A DNA stretch of 64,000 bases from positions 1,302,001-1,366,000 of the forward strand of contig NC_091279.1 of NCBI RefSeq assembly GCF_042100115.1, written 5' to 3'. This DNA comes from Alternaria dauci. Lineage: Eukaryota > Ascomycota > Dothideomycetes > Pleosporales > Pleosporaceae. Under the pieces are notes generated by a model. It did no database searches and was not told the DNA's origin. It saw only the letters and a list, made by a program, of their open reading frames with translations. Position numbers and translations under genes: made by a program. Below, in pieces: positions 47,109 to 57,368 of the stretch (position 1 is the first letter of the stretch; each line of letters begins with the position of its first letter).

Positions 47109-47724
47109 GGCTGGGGGGTTGATCCGGGTGGTTGCCTCGAGAGTTGGCGGGTCTTGGAGCAAAGTGATAGGGAGGCTGCAGGCCGGTGCAGCCAGATGTC
47201 TCTAGTGCCGTGAGCCCGCTGTAGAGACGGAACGTGGCCCGATCGGTCTGACCGCTACCAAGGCGACACAACTGTAGCAGGCTCGAGGAACAAAGTGAAG
47301 CCTTTGCCAGTGCGCTCGCTGTCTTCTTTCACCCCAAGTTGCTGAGTTCAGAACAAGAAAAAAAGGTGGCCTTTCCAGGACTTGCATGTGAGACTCGGCT
47401 AGAGGGTCATCGCTCAGGGCTGAGGGTTTGAGCGCGCTCTGTGGCTGTGTTGGATAGGCAGGCACGACCCTGAACTACGGGATTCGCGGCAGGGGGCCAA
47501 CAAAAGTTCCAATACGGACCAGCGACACGCAACCCTCTCCTCCCAACACCACTTCCACTTCACCTCCGCTCACTTCAGCCGCGTCAGCTCATTCCCTCTC
47601 TCGCGATTCTTTCCCCAACGTAAGGCAGCCATCTACTATAAACTTTACCACCTCATTCCCCGCAAGAGGACACATCTCCAGCCTTCCCTCGATCTCTTCA
47701 CCACTATCAGCGCCTGAACTGACC
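47109..47724. other. Divergent intergenic region, ERJ5 / PRA1
   Basis: 616 nt with both promoters. Bases 47520-47720 are CT/CA-rich, as in a leader upstream of the PRA1 start. No gene seen. Confidence 0.5.
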
Positions 47725-48363
47725 ATGACCTCCCCCAAAGATCTTGAAGAACAGCAGCAGACCCTCATTACCCCCGACCAACGCCAAGAATCATCGCCTG
47801 CCCCTCAACCCGCGCCCAATACACCCTCCGTCATGTCGCGCTTCAGCATTCCCATCGATGCTCTGACATCCAGGATGAACTTCGGTGGACGCTTCGACGG
47901 TCTGCGCAACACGTCCGTCTCCTCTCGATTCGCCAACCTGCGACCCATCTCCGAGTTCTTCGACTTCAAGCGCGTTTCCAAGCCCGCCAACTTTGCTGAG
48001 GTACAGAGCAGGGTCAACTACAACCTGGGCTACTTTTCGAGCAACTATGCCGCCGTCTTCGTCATGCTCAGCATCTACAGTCTGCTCACCAATTTGACGC
48101 TCCTCTTCGTCATCTGCCTCGTAGTTGGTGGCATGTTTGGAATCGGCAAGCTCGAGGGAAATGATCTCCAGCTCGGTAGCTGGCGTGCCACCACCTCTCA
48201 GCTGTACACTACGCTTTTCCTCATCGCACTTCCTCTTGGACTCTGGGCCTCGCCCTTCTCTACGTTTCTCTGGCTTATTGGCGCAACCGGTGTCACAGTT
48301 GTAGGCCATGCTGCATTCATGGACAAGCCAATCGAGTCAGCTTTTTCCGAGGAGGCGGTCTAA
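47725..48363 (+). CDS. PRA1-family (prenylated Rab acceptor) membrane protein
   Basis: Single exon, 212 aa. A hydrophilic N-terminus is followed by the PRA1 domain (about 75-200): RPISEFFDFKRVSKPANFAEVQSRVNYN-type entry and two hydrophobic hairpins (about 105-140 and 162-200). PRA1/Yip3 proteins bind prenylated Rabs in Golgi and ER membranes and act in Rab delivery. The stop is only 26 nt upstream of the next start on the same strand. Confidence 0.88.
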   Translation: MTSPKDLEEQQQTLITPDQRQESSPAPQPAPNTPSVMSRFSIPIDALTSRMNFGGRFDGLRNTSVSSRFANLRPISEFFDFKRVSKPANFAEVQSRVNYNLGYFSSNYAAVFVMLSIYSLLTNLTLLFVICLVVGGMFGIGKLEGNDLQLGSWRATTSQLYTTLFLIALPLGLWASPFSTFLWLIGATGVTVVGHAAFMDKPIESAFSEEAV

Positions 48364-48389
48364 GTGGTCGGCCGCGAACTCCTTACGCT

Positions 48390-49706
48390 ATGCCCCCATG
48401 GGGAAGACCACCAGGGGGCTCGTCGGGTGTGGGGAGATATTATGAGGGGGTACAAGACGACGTGCTTAGGTTTCAAGAATTGGATAGTGAAGACGAGAAA
48501 GGAGGCGTTAAATTAGATCAGGCCTTTCAACCGGCCTTGAATGGCAGGAGCATCAATCCAGATGAGCTATATTTTAATGATATGGATATTAGAGCATGGG
48601 AGGAAAGGACTATGGCTTTGGGTGAGGCAACATATCGGCAAGACCATCAGGATGGTTATCTTGACGACATGGGCAACAGTATCAGTTCCCCTGAACACGA
48701 AGAGGTACTCTTCCGGCGAGTACTGGATAAGATTCGGATAGCAAGAGCAGCAGGGAATACAGACGTATCGTTGACCCCAGAGGAGCTAGATGCGTATCAG
48801 TCAAGACTATATGGTTCACGATCGACCGCAGTTCGCCCTGAAACCCAACCTCGACCAACCTATACTTCCATGCCCCATGATGCCGCGAGTATGATCAGCG
48901 TTGATACGACTAGCAAGCACGGCAGTTCTTCCAGGTCGAAGAAGAACCAGCAGCGGAGCTCCATCTTCGGGTCAAAGTCGAAGAAAGAGAAATCTAGCAG
49001 TCACAAGCGTATGCCCACAACGGACAGTCGTGCACCGCCACCAGGGTTCATTATACCTGGCCCGGACGGGCAGCCCGTGTATGCCCCCATTAATGCCTAC
49101 CAGGGTAGCCTGAATCATGAGCGGGAGCCTTTACGTCCCGCGTCCCGTTCCGCATCTGATACTAGTCATCATACTTCCCCGCCTTCACATGCCAGCTTCT
49201 CTCGAGACATGCTAGGCGCCTTTCCAGCATCCGAATATGATTACCGCCCGACTACTCCTCCACGGCAAGGCCGTTCTATATCCTCTCGGCAAGCTGCGTA
49301 TGAGGCTGATCTTCCACAAGGCACACGCACAAGATCATCCTCCATCCAGTCCGGTGGACTTGTGCCGTTTCCTGTGGAGCCCTATCAGTATCATGTTTTC
49401 AGTCCAGCGCCTTCTTCGTCAACGACTTCGCCTCAGCCGCAGTATACACGGAGACTGAGCTCGGGGGTATCGGAGGCTAGCTATACATCAGTCACACGAC
49501 GTGTTCCTGTTCCTGCTCCTGCATCAGTAACGCTTCAGCGAGCAGCACCTGTAGCGGGCAGTCATGTTGGCCAGTCGGACCCAGCTGTGTCACCGCCAGC
49601 ATCAAGTTCTGCTACTCCAGTTCAAACTCACGAAGCTACGGGAGCCAGTGGTAGTGGACATGGAGAGAGACGGCGGAAGAGCGGTAAAAGTAGGAAGAAA
49701 GGATGA
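48390..49706 (+). CDS. Hypothetical Ser/Pro-rich disordered protein, 438 aa
   Basis: A single uninterrupted frame starting MPPWGRPPGGSSG. Residues 15-130 are acidic and partly structured (VGRYYEGVQDDVLRFQELD, EEVLFRRVLDKIRIARAAGN); the rest is Ser/Pro/Arg-rich and ends in a very basic RRRKSGKSRKKG. I do not recognise the family. Its ATG lies 26 nt after the PRA1 stop in a different frame, which leaves no room for a normal promoter unless it lies inside PRA1. Length, codon-like composition and the structured N-terminal part make a real protein likely. Confidence 0.72.
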   Translation: MPPWGRPPGGSSGVGRYYEGVQDDVLRFQELDSEDEKGGVKLDQAFQPALNGRSINPDELYFNDMDIRAWEERTMALGEATYRQDHQDGYLDDMGNSISSPEHEEVLFRRVLDKIRIARAAGNTDVSLTPEELDAYQSRLYGSRSTAVRPETQPRPTYTSMPHDAASMISVDTTSKHGSSSRSKKNQQRSSIFGSKSKKEKSSSHKRMPTTDSRAPPPGFIIPGPDGQPVYAPINAYQGSLNHEREPLRPASRSASDTSHHTSPPSHASFSRDMLGAFPASEYDYRPTTPPRQGRSISSRQAAYEADLPQGTRTRSSSIQSGGLVPFPVEPYQYHVFSPAPSSSTTSPQPQYTRRLSSGVSEASYTSVTRRVPVPAPASVTLQRAAPVAGSHVGQSDPAVSPPASSSATPVQTHEATGASGSGHGERRRKSGKSRKKG

Positions 49707-51025
49707 AGCATGGTGCTGTAATCGATCATGACAGATGTCCCTTGCTCTTCGTTTTGGTAAACTATGATCCAATCGATTATTGCTTTCGCAGACATTGCAT
49801 GAGGTACAGGGTGTAAAAGACGGCCACGTATGTAGTGGGCCCTTTGTTATTATGTTGTACTGATACATATATGTATTGTTTTCTCCACTGAAGTGTGTTG
49901 TTCGATAACAGTCATTCGATCTGACTCTTAATCCGTCAAACATGTCTCGACCGGGGAAAAAGGGTATGCAGGAACGCGTCGGCCGACTCAATCCAGACCT
50001 AGCACGTCTTGTTGAATGCCATATTGCGTGTGCTGCATCTGCATCTTGCAGCTGCATCCGGGTCTCGAACATTTCCAACGGTCCTGCAGGCGCTTATGCC
50101 ACAGGGGTGTGCGCACAAACGACCGTTGCACAAGGAGATTTTTCGTCCGCAACCATGTCAAGAGTCTCGAAGCAGTATCGGATATCGATTGCTGTTGGTG
50201 TAAGGAATTTCCATGTCCATCTGTGTCACATCTCTCTCTCGCGTAAAGACGAGTAATCTACGCGATTTTCATGGTTCACGCACATCATCGTGCACTGCAC
50301 AAGTGCCATCTGGGTCGGCATAAATCGAGGTGGCGGTACCTGCAGGGCTACGCAGGCCGCCCAACCACCAAAGAGCGGTCTGGTAGCTGTGCCGATCACT
50401 CCTCTCAGCTCCACAAGTTCGCGCACATCTTTAAGCTGGCCAAAGTTCCTTCCTTCACCAGCAAGCCCGCCACATTCCCCAACCGTGCCATATTTTGTGG
50501 TTTTTCTACCCGTTGACGTGTTCCCTACTAGTCATTTCTACATTCTGTTTCCGCGCACGGTGGCCAGTGTTGTCATAGCAGCTTGGGAGTTGGGTTGCGC
50601 GCTCCGATCTAGCTGATTGGTAGGGCGTCATCAGGCAAGGCAGGGCAGAGAAGCAGGGAAAACCTCTGTTAATGAGGCGAAGAGGAGGCGATTGAAGCCC
50701 AAGAGACCCACTCCCTTCACCGGACTTTTGTTGCGACAGCTCTTCTAGATCCTTGGACGTTGTTGCGCTGGCACAAGACTCACAGTCATAGTCATTGTTG
50801 TCGACAAACCTCATCCACTCGCATACACCATATCAGCGTACTTTGCGCTGAATGCGCTGGGCGTCAAAGTACACACTACACCATCGCATCCCGACATCTG
50901 TCGTTCGCGCACATATATCGCAATCAACAAACAACTCAAGAGGATCGGCAACACCACTTACAGCCTCACTCCTCCCAAAACCAACGCTACTCGCATCGTC
51001 TTCCGACACCACACAAACCAACATC
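49707..51025. other. Intergenic region between two plus-strand genes
   Basis: 1319 nt. An in-frame ATG at 50852 could extend the next protein by 58 residues, but that stretch is low-complexity and looks like leader sequence. No other gene, RNA gene or repeat is supported. Confidence 0.5.
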
Positions 51026-51571
51026 ATGGGTAGCAGTTGGAACCCCTTCTCCACGGGCTCGCCCTCACGGCGCTCATCAACCTACCGCCCCGGCTATGCT
51101 TCCTCATCCTACTCTGCATCGTCGCGCCACCACAGCTCAACATCGCGGTACAAGCGCTCACCCCGCGACTCGTACATGCAACACCTGTACAAAAAACTAC
51201 AACATTTCCTCCGAGAAATCTGGCGCTACGCCCAACGCCACCCCTACAAAGTCTTCTTCATGGTCATCATGCCGCTCGTCTCGGGAGGCGTCCTCCACAA
51301 ACTTGCTCGCCAGTTCGGCGTCAACCTACCCGAGATGGGCGGGCAAGGAGCAAGAGGCGGGTACTCTGGCTCTGGCCACCACAGCAGCAGTGGAGGTGCC
51401 AGTAGCGGCTACTACGGTAGTCAGGGATATGGCATGGAAAGCAGCCGGAGCGGGCCGAGTAATGGTGGCGGAGGCATGATGGCCGGGCTTGGCAACATTG
51501 ACATGCAGAGTGTGGCAGGCGGAATCGGAGGACTGGCTAACTTGGCGAGTATGGCAAGCAAGTTCATGTAA
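51026..51571 (+). CDS. Small Ser/Gly-rich protein with one hydrophobic helix
   Basis: 181 aa, single exon. A Ser/Arg/Tyr-rich N-terminus (about 1-50) is followed by a conserved-looking amphipathic/basic block (YMQHLYKKLQHFLREIWRYA), a hydrophobic segment (about 74-92, VFFMVIMPLVSGGVLHKLA) and a Gly/Ser-rich tail. I cannot name the family; the arrangement suggests a membrane-associated protein, possibly of mitochondria or ER. The start at 51026 (CATCATGGG context) is preferred over the in-frame 50852. Confidence 0.7.
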   Translation: MGSSWNPFSTGSPSRRSSTYRPGYASSSYSASSRHHSSTSRYKRSPRDSYMQHLYKKLQHFLREIWRYAQRHPYKVFFMVIMPLVSGGVLHKLARQFGVNLPEMGGQGARGGYSGSGHHSSSGGASSGYYGSQGYGMESSRSGPSNGGGGMMAGLGNIDMQSVAGGIGGLANLASMASKFM

Positions 51572-52098
51572 AGCGGAAGGGAGGCTGACGCCTCTTTCTT
51601 CTAGGAACGGTTGAGAATATTTTTACCATCACGAGGGTCGTGGGGAATCTCACAGGGAGTAGGAATGATTGGTGACACGGGGAGATGAGGAAGAGATGGG
51701 ACGTTGATTGGCACGGCTGGTAAAAGGTGGTGTTTTTCTTTTGTTGTGGCACGACGTTACGACAGCATGAGGAGAAGGCGTGTGTCGGCATTCCCACCGC
51801 GCTTTCTCCTCTTTCTGATTTTGGTTCTTTCATGTTATTTATTAGAGATATCCCTCCTTTGCGTAGGCTTAGACCTACATGGCGTTTAGATGCAAATGCA
51901 GATGCAAGCATACTTTCTTCATACATCTTCACTTGCTTTGTAGGCACGAGATCGAGTGACAAGACGACGTCGGTGGGTGATGAATAGTTCTCGTTCTAAG
52001 CAAAAGGTGAAAAGGGACCAAAGAAACTCTCAAGGATATCGTCAGTCATACAGCCCATGTAAATCCATCACTTCATACCACCCCTCTCTCAATGTCCC
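51572..52098. other. Convergent intergenic region
   Basis: 527 nt between the small Ser/Gly-rich protein gene (+) and the J-protein gene (-). T-rich near 51725-51740 and 51810-51850. Consistent with 3' untranslated sequence. Confidence 0.5.
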
Positions 52099-52956
52099 TC
52101 AACCAGACACGACATTCGCAAAGACCTTGGCAGCGAGCCCACTCAGCAACCTCGCCTTGTCTGCCTGTGGCATCTCCTGGAACACAGCATAAACACTCTT
52201 GCCCTTTGTATCTCTTACAGCTCCTAGCCTGTTTCCAGCAACAGCACCAGCGACCATACCAGGGAAATTTGCGACGATAAAGCCCATGGCGCCTCCACTC
52301 AGACCACCCACAATACTCCAGAACTTGCCCGTAGGATGCGCATCCTGATCTGCCATGCCCTCTTCTCGTAGCATCTCCTCAAAGATACCACCGAACTGCT
52401 CTTCAGAGAAGCGGTTGTGCGATTCTTCCGTGTTGCCGGCTGGAGCGCTGCCGAAGCCGAATGCGGACCATGGGAAGCCTTGGGCAAAACCCCCGCCTGC
52501 GCCTGCATTGTTGGGGATTCCTTCGTCAAATTCTTCGTCTGGTGTTGCGGTGCTGCCTGTGAAGCTGTTATAGGTGCGTGCAGCGTCGTAGTCGCGGCGC
52601 CGCGTGGTGTCCGATAACGTGTAGTAGGCGTCGTTGATTTGTTGGAAGCGCTTCGTGCGACTTGCGCGTTCAGGGGAGTCAGATGGTACACGATCGGGGT
52701 GGTGTTTTAGCGCAGCCCTAGAAAGTATGTTAGAAGTTGTGCGAAGACGACTGTAAGGGGTATAAGCGTACTTCTTGTAGGCATCGCGAATTTGCTGCTG
52801 AGTCGCCTTCGAGTCGACTTCTAGGACCTTGTCTATAGAATCACATGAGCTTGATACTTAGTATCACGAAACCATGCGCGCCTACAATAGTCCGCTGGGG
52901 GCGCTGTTTGAGGTTAGTTGAAGTTTGATCGCCAGGCTGCTATGTATCTCACCCAT
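52099..52956 (-). CDS. J-domain protein with glycine-rich hydrophobic C-terminus
   Basis: Four coding exons: 52956-52953 (4 nt: ATGG), 52903-52886 (18 nt), 52832-52772 and 52717-52099, giving 233 aa. Joining the tiny exons produces MAPPADYYKVLEVDSKATQQ, a normal J-domain start. HPD is at residues 34-36 (LKHHPDRV). The C-terminal part has small-residue-rich hydrophobic stretches (IVGGLSGGAMGFIVANFPGM, VAGAVAGNRLGAV) that resemble glycine-zipper membrane segments. The Hsp70 partner and location are unknown. The intron pattern is unusual but each junction has GT/AG and keeps phase. Confidence 0.85.
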
Positions 52957-53576
52957 GGTGTTGCTTGGTGAATCGTTATGGTCGGATTGAGTAACAAGTA
53001 GGTGATCGAAGCAAGAAGCAAGGTTTGGGGTGAGTGAGGAGGCAGGCTGACACGAAGAGTGGTGGGAAGTTCAGGGTCAGGTACGCGGCTGAGAGCAATG
53101 ACGTAGACGCGAAAGGTCTAGCCACAGTGGCTTCACGTTTGCACGTGAAATCATAACATTTCAAAGCCAATGGCAATACATGGCTTTGCCGCCAAACTCT
53201 AGACTGCAAACTCCTTAGGTTCGGATGTAAAATAAACTATAATATGCATACGCAAGGAAAAGCTTGAGCTAGTGCCTATGACGAGTGGAAGCGGTGCATA
53301 CAAGTTGACCTGTTTAGGTTCATGTCAGTATAGATTCTAATCTGTAAAGGTGTAGAATGAGGTAGTAATTAATGTAAAGGTGATGCGGCGCACCTCCTTG
53401 CTAGGTATCATACAACAAACCGCACCCACACTATTGTCGGTGTCGCTACCACTTCCTACTCTTCTTTGCAATATCCAATACCACACTTCCTTAGAAACCA
53501 AAAGTATCAACAAAAAAAAATTACCCTAGCCAGTTGTCCACATTTCCAAGATACTGCGGAGTTGAACTCAGCCCAT
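52957..53576. other. Intergenic: J-protein 5' region, ArfGAP 3' region
   Basis: 620 nt between two minus-strand genes. AT-rich around 53215-53400, with an A-run at 53512-53520. No gene seen. Confidence 0.5.
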
Positions 53577-55846
53577 CTACCGCCTGAAGCTCGCACTCAA
53601 GCCTGAGAAAGCGTCGGGCGAATGCCGTCCACCCATCAGACCCGCAAAGTCTACGCTCTCGTTGCTGACATGCCTTGTGCCAGGTGTTTGTGCAGCGGAT
53701 AGTGCTTGTCCTTGTGGCGCGCCGGACACACCACCAAACGGATTTGAGCGTCCGGGTGCTTGCGCAACAGGAGTCGAAGCTTGCACGGCTATCGGTTGAG
53801 CCTGTTGCTGGGGTGCTTGCTGGGTAGCTTGCTGAGGTTGGTTGTACAACGAGAGGATCGAAGCGTTCTTGTCGAAAGGATTAGAGCTTTGTTGCTGATA
53901 TAACTGCTGTTGGTTCTGGAAACTCTGTTGCTGGGCTTGGTAGTTTTGAGTTGGATCCTGGGTTTGATAGGTCGATTGTTGGGGTTGCCAAGGGTTCGCC
54001 GTCTGGGGAGCTGGAGGCTGGCTGTATTGTTGTTGTTGTTGTTGTTGTTGTTGCTGCTGCTGCTGATGCTGCTGTGACCAAGGATTGGGCATTTGCTGCT
54101 GAGCAGAAGTTGTTTGTGCTTGAGATGACTGCTGCTGCGACCAAGGATTAGGCATTTGCTGCTGTGGTGGAGCTGATTGCGGGTGAGCCGACTGCGGTTG
54201 AGAGTGCTGTTGCTGCTGGAATGTCGACTGGCCGAACGGATTGGAGCTTGCGAGATTGGTTGGGGTAAACATTTGGCTTTGCGACGATCTCAAGAAGGGG
54301 TTTCCGGGACTTGAGGGGTTGGACATGGATTGGTACTGCGGCTGCGGCGGGGCAAAGAAAGAACTGTATTGTTCGGGTATCTGCGGCATCGGCGGTGGAG
54401 TGAAGGATTGGTTGTAGGGGTTCGTTTGGGGGAATGAGGAAGGTTGGGATTCAGCGCCTCCAGTTCGGTTCGGGAATAGAGGCTGCTGAGGCTGTGGGTT
54501 TGAGATTTGCATACCCTGGAATGACTGTTCGAGGCTCTGCTGTTGTTGATTCCAAGGGTTTTGCTGATAGCCGTAGTTTTGCTGCTGGGGTTGTTGCTGA
54601 GGGGCCTGTTGCTGGACATATCCTTGAGAGGACTGTTGCAGGAATGGGTTGTAGGAGTTGGACGAATAGGCTTGTTGTGCGGTCGGCCCTCCATACGAGG
54701 CTTGCTGGGTCTGAAGCGGAGCGAGTTGCGGTTGCTGCTGAGGCTGAGTAGGCGCATCTAGCGCATCGAAAGGGTTCGTGGACGATGTCGTAGCGGGTGC
54801 GGTGCTCGGATTGTCGAATGAAATGCCATTGGACGTCGGTTGCGAAGCCGGTGTCGGTGTACTTCCTCTCGATCTGCCAGGGTCCTGTTCTCCCAACCTG
54901 ATCAAAGCCTCCACTGCCCGGTCCAGGTTCCCATTCAGTCCCTTCAGTACCGTCGAATTGCGCTTGTCGTCGGGGAAGCCCATGTCCCGCAGCTGCGCTA
55001 GCTTGGAATCCATGCCGTCGCCCGAGGTGTGTATGTTGGAACCGAAGACCCTGGAAGGCTTGTTGATGCGTGGAGGTGATTGGTCTTGTTGGCTGAAGCC
55101 ACTGAGCCCTGGCGACAGCGGCGGAGTCAAATTCCGCGGGGATGTCGCCGCCTTTCGTAGCCCGAATCCAAAGCGACCAGTCGGCTTGGGTGGTAAGGGC
55201 GGTGGTCGGTCTTCAGAGCTCGTACTGCCCGTGTTCTGTCGCGTGCCCGGCCGCGAAGCGTCCAAGTATATCCTCTGCTCATACTTTGCTCGGATGTATC
55301 TCTCCATGGCACTGTCGACCTCGTCGATGTCGATGGGTATCGAGGGCTTGACGTTACGCGGGTTGTACGTCTTGTTGGATTCGAGATTACCAATGCGCTT
55401 CATGTTCTAACCACGCGTCAGCACCCGGACTTGAGCCGCAGAAGTGACAGTTCTTACGTCGACTTGTGCATTGTCCCACTTATCCATACTCAGGGATTTG
55501 ACCTTGGATATGTGCGTCCCCAGCTTGCGGTGCAGGGCTGCGCATCGCATGCACAGGAAGATGCCCAGCTACAGCAAATGTCAGTGTTGTGTCGACGGTC
55601 GGCAGGCGATGGACTATGAGGGGAATATGGATTCGTGTTGGTATACGGGGAGACTTACACTCCAGCTCGCCCATCCTGCGTGGTGTGGTTAGCATTGGGC
55701 CTCCCCGACGGCATGCGCCTGCACAACTTACCTGGATTCCGCGCACCGCAGTCGGCGCAGGTTCCGTTGCCTGGAACTGTCTTGATGAGTTCCTGTAATG
55801 TACGCTCATTACGCGCTTGCTGGCGCTTGTTCAGGGCCGACGCCAT
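53577..55846 (-). CDS. ArfGAP zinc-finger protein with UBA domain and Gln-rich tail
   Basis: GTPase-activating protein for an Arf GTPase, acting in vesicle traffic and actin-patch endocytosis; architecture resembles yeast GTS1 and S. pombe ucp3. Exons 55846-55732, 55675-55659 (17 nt), 55568-55458 and 55406-53577, giving 690 aa. The ArfGAP zinc finger C30-x2-C33-x16-C50-x2-C53 spans three exons. R58 (ALHRKLGTH) is the catalytic arginine. The 17-nt exon supplies WASWS, without which the finger fails. A UBA domain covers about residues 213-254 (MDSKLAQLRDMGFPDDKR). The rest is extremely Gln/Pro-rich with repeated NPF or NPFD-like motifs (STNPFDALD, SSNPFDKNAS), which fit binding to EH domains such as those of PAN1. 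Confidence 0.9.
54025..54074 (-). repeat. CAA/CAG repeat encoding polyglutamine
   Basis: A trinucleotide run (TTG then CTG on the plus strand) encoding about 16 Gln in the tail of the ArfGAP protein. The CAA half is nearly pure, so slippage between strains is likely. Confidence 0.85.
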
Positions 55847-57119
55847 CTTGTCTGGAAGGAGGAAGCGGTTCGGGCGGAGGTTGAAGATCGGGGCGCGGCA
55901 GAACGTGCACGGGAGCAATACGCGGGGGGGATAGGGGGCAAGAGGGACGCGGCAAGAGGGCGCGTATGCAAGATCACCCAAGAAAGAATAATTCCATAGC
56001 AAAGCAAAACATGAGCACAGAAGGGAGGCTTGGTAGGGCCCTTAGTCGACACACGCCATGGCGAGTAATGCATTCGTTCCACATACGCGCACATGGCAAC
56101 CCGCAGAAGCTCCAGAACCCTGCGTTTTTGGGCTATATACAGCACCATGCCCCTGTCTGAGCTTCCAACACTGCACCCAAAAGTCCCATCATTGTCCTGC
56201 CAACCTGGCGAGCTGGGCCAGCTTACGACAGCGCATCAACGGCATGCGCGCTCAGTGGCACGCCTCACAGACGCTGCCGATCTGGTTTTTGAAGGCCCGA
56301 AGCCGCCCTCTTTCGTTGCCAGTCGGTCGGCTGGCCATGAGACAAGACACATACACATAACCGCTGGGTGGCATTGCAGTCGTCGTCATCACTGCTTCAC
56401 AATCCAAGAGAACACGTCGTCCCACAAGCACAGGTCCATGCGAAAATGTTCTTCTTTGGCACCCAGTAAAAAAGCTCGGTATGTATGGTCACGCAGGTGG
56501 CTTCAAGCAACATAGAAATCGAAGCAAAAAGCCTAAAAGTGCCAGGTATTACTCTAGTGACGCAAATATGACAACTATAGAGATGAGGAGCTCGATATAG
56601 CCGTTGATTAATCGTCCATTTTTATGATTGTGTGTAGGGAAGAGAAAGCGTGCCCGAGCTGCGACGAGAATTTCAGGTGCGCAGTGCCAAGAGCTGCTGA
56701 CAAAGCGGGGTCCGAGCGGGAATAATTTTCATCTAAAACCAAGCTCCGGCTCGCTGCTTCTGCTCACCAACAACCTCGCGATGTACTGGTTGCGGCACGT
56801 GCTCGCACGCAGGACGATCAGTGTTTGTCGTCCGTCGAGTCGTCGCTCCCGTACATGTTGTATGCTACTACCCCACTATTGCCTGCTCCCGGGTTCAGCT
56901 CTCTATGGCCTGGAAGCAACTTTTCTCTCTGTGGGAGACTGAAATTGGTTTTTAGCAGAGCCGTGTCTTCTCCACCCTACCCATGAACATTTCGTGGATG
57001 TGTAGGACTATAATTGGACATACATCTTCCTCCAGTTCATAAGCTGGCGTGTATTGCTGTTGTGACGACCCGAGCCTCGGTGTGTCCACAGCGTGATGCC
57101 TTGTGATTCGTACAGGCAC
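55847..57119. other. Intergenic: ArfGAP 5' region and 3' side of the VAO-like gene
   Basis: 1273 nt between two minus-strand genes. A 140-codon plus-strand frame (56093-56515) has no domain and overlaps others; I do not call it. The boundary between the conserved housekeeping block and the accessory-looking block lies around here. Confidence 0.5.
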
Positions 57120-57243
57120 GCTATAGAAGGGAAAATCGAACATCCTACTAGCCAACTACAGGAGAGCAATCTATCTTCTTTTGTAGAGTAATACTCTACC
57201 TAGACGACTACAGAGGTGGCGTTTGATTTTTCCCTTCTATGGC
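57120..57243. mobile_element. MITE-like inverted-repeat element, copy 1 (long form)
   Basis: 124 nt. The left end GCTATAGAAGGGAAAAT and the right end (reverse complement GCCATAGAAGGGAAAAA) form near-perfect terminal inverted repeats. Inside, the motif CTAG-C-ACTACAG-AG appears twice (near 57148 and 57199), and a perfect 7-bp-arm palindrome GTAGAGTAATACTCTAC sits at 57183-57199. It has no coding capacity. It lies 126 nt downstream of the VAO-like stop and shares long stretches with copy 3. Confidence 0.8.
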
Positions 57244-57368
57244 GAGGCTTCATCACAGGAACAGGGATGCAGAACGAAAGATCAAGCTCGCTGTCTCTCT
57301 TGGGTCAATGTATTCACTAATACATAAGCACGTTTCTGCGCTTGCAGCTCCGGCACGGACACCGCAGC

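Noticed and set aside
50852..51025. N-terminal extension of the 181-aa protein
   Set aside because: In frame with an ATG, but the 58 added residues are low-complexity and leader-like; 51026 has the better start context.
56093..56515. 140-codon plus-strand frame upstream of the ArfGAP gene
   Set aside because: Overlaps other frames of similar length, low-complexity His/Ser/Arg content, no domain.
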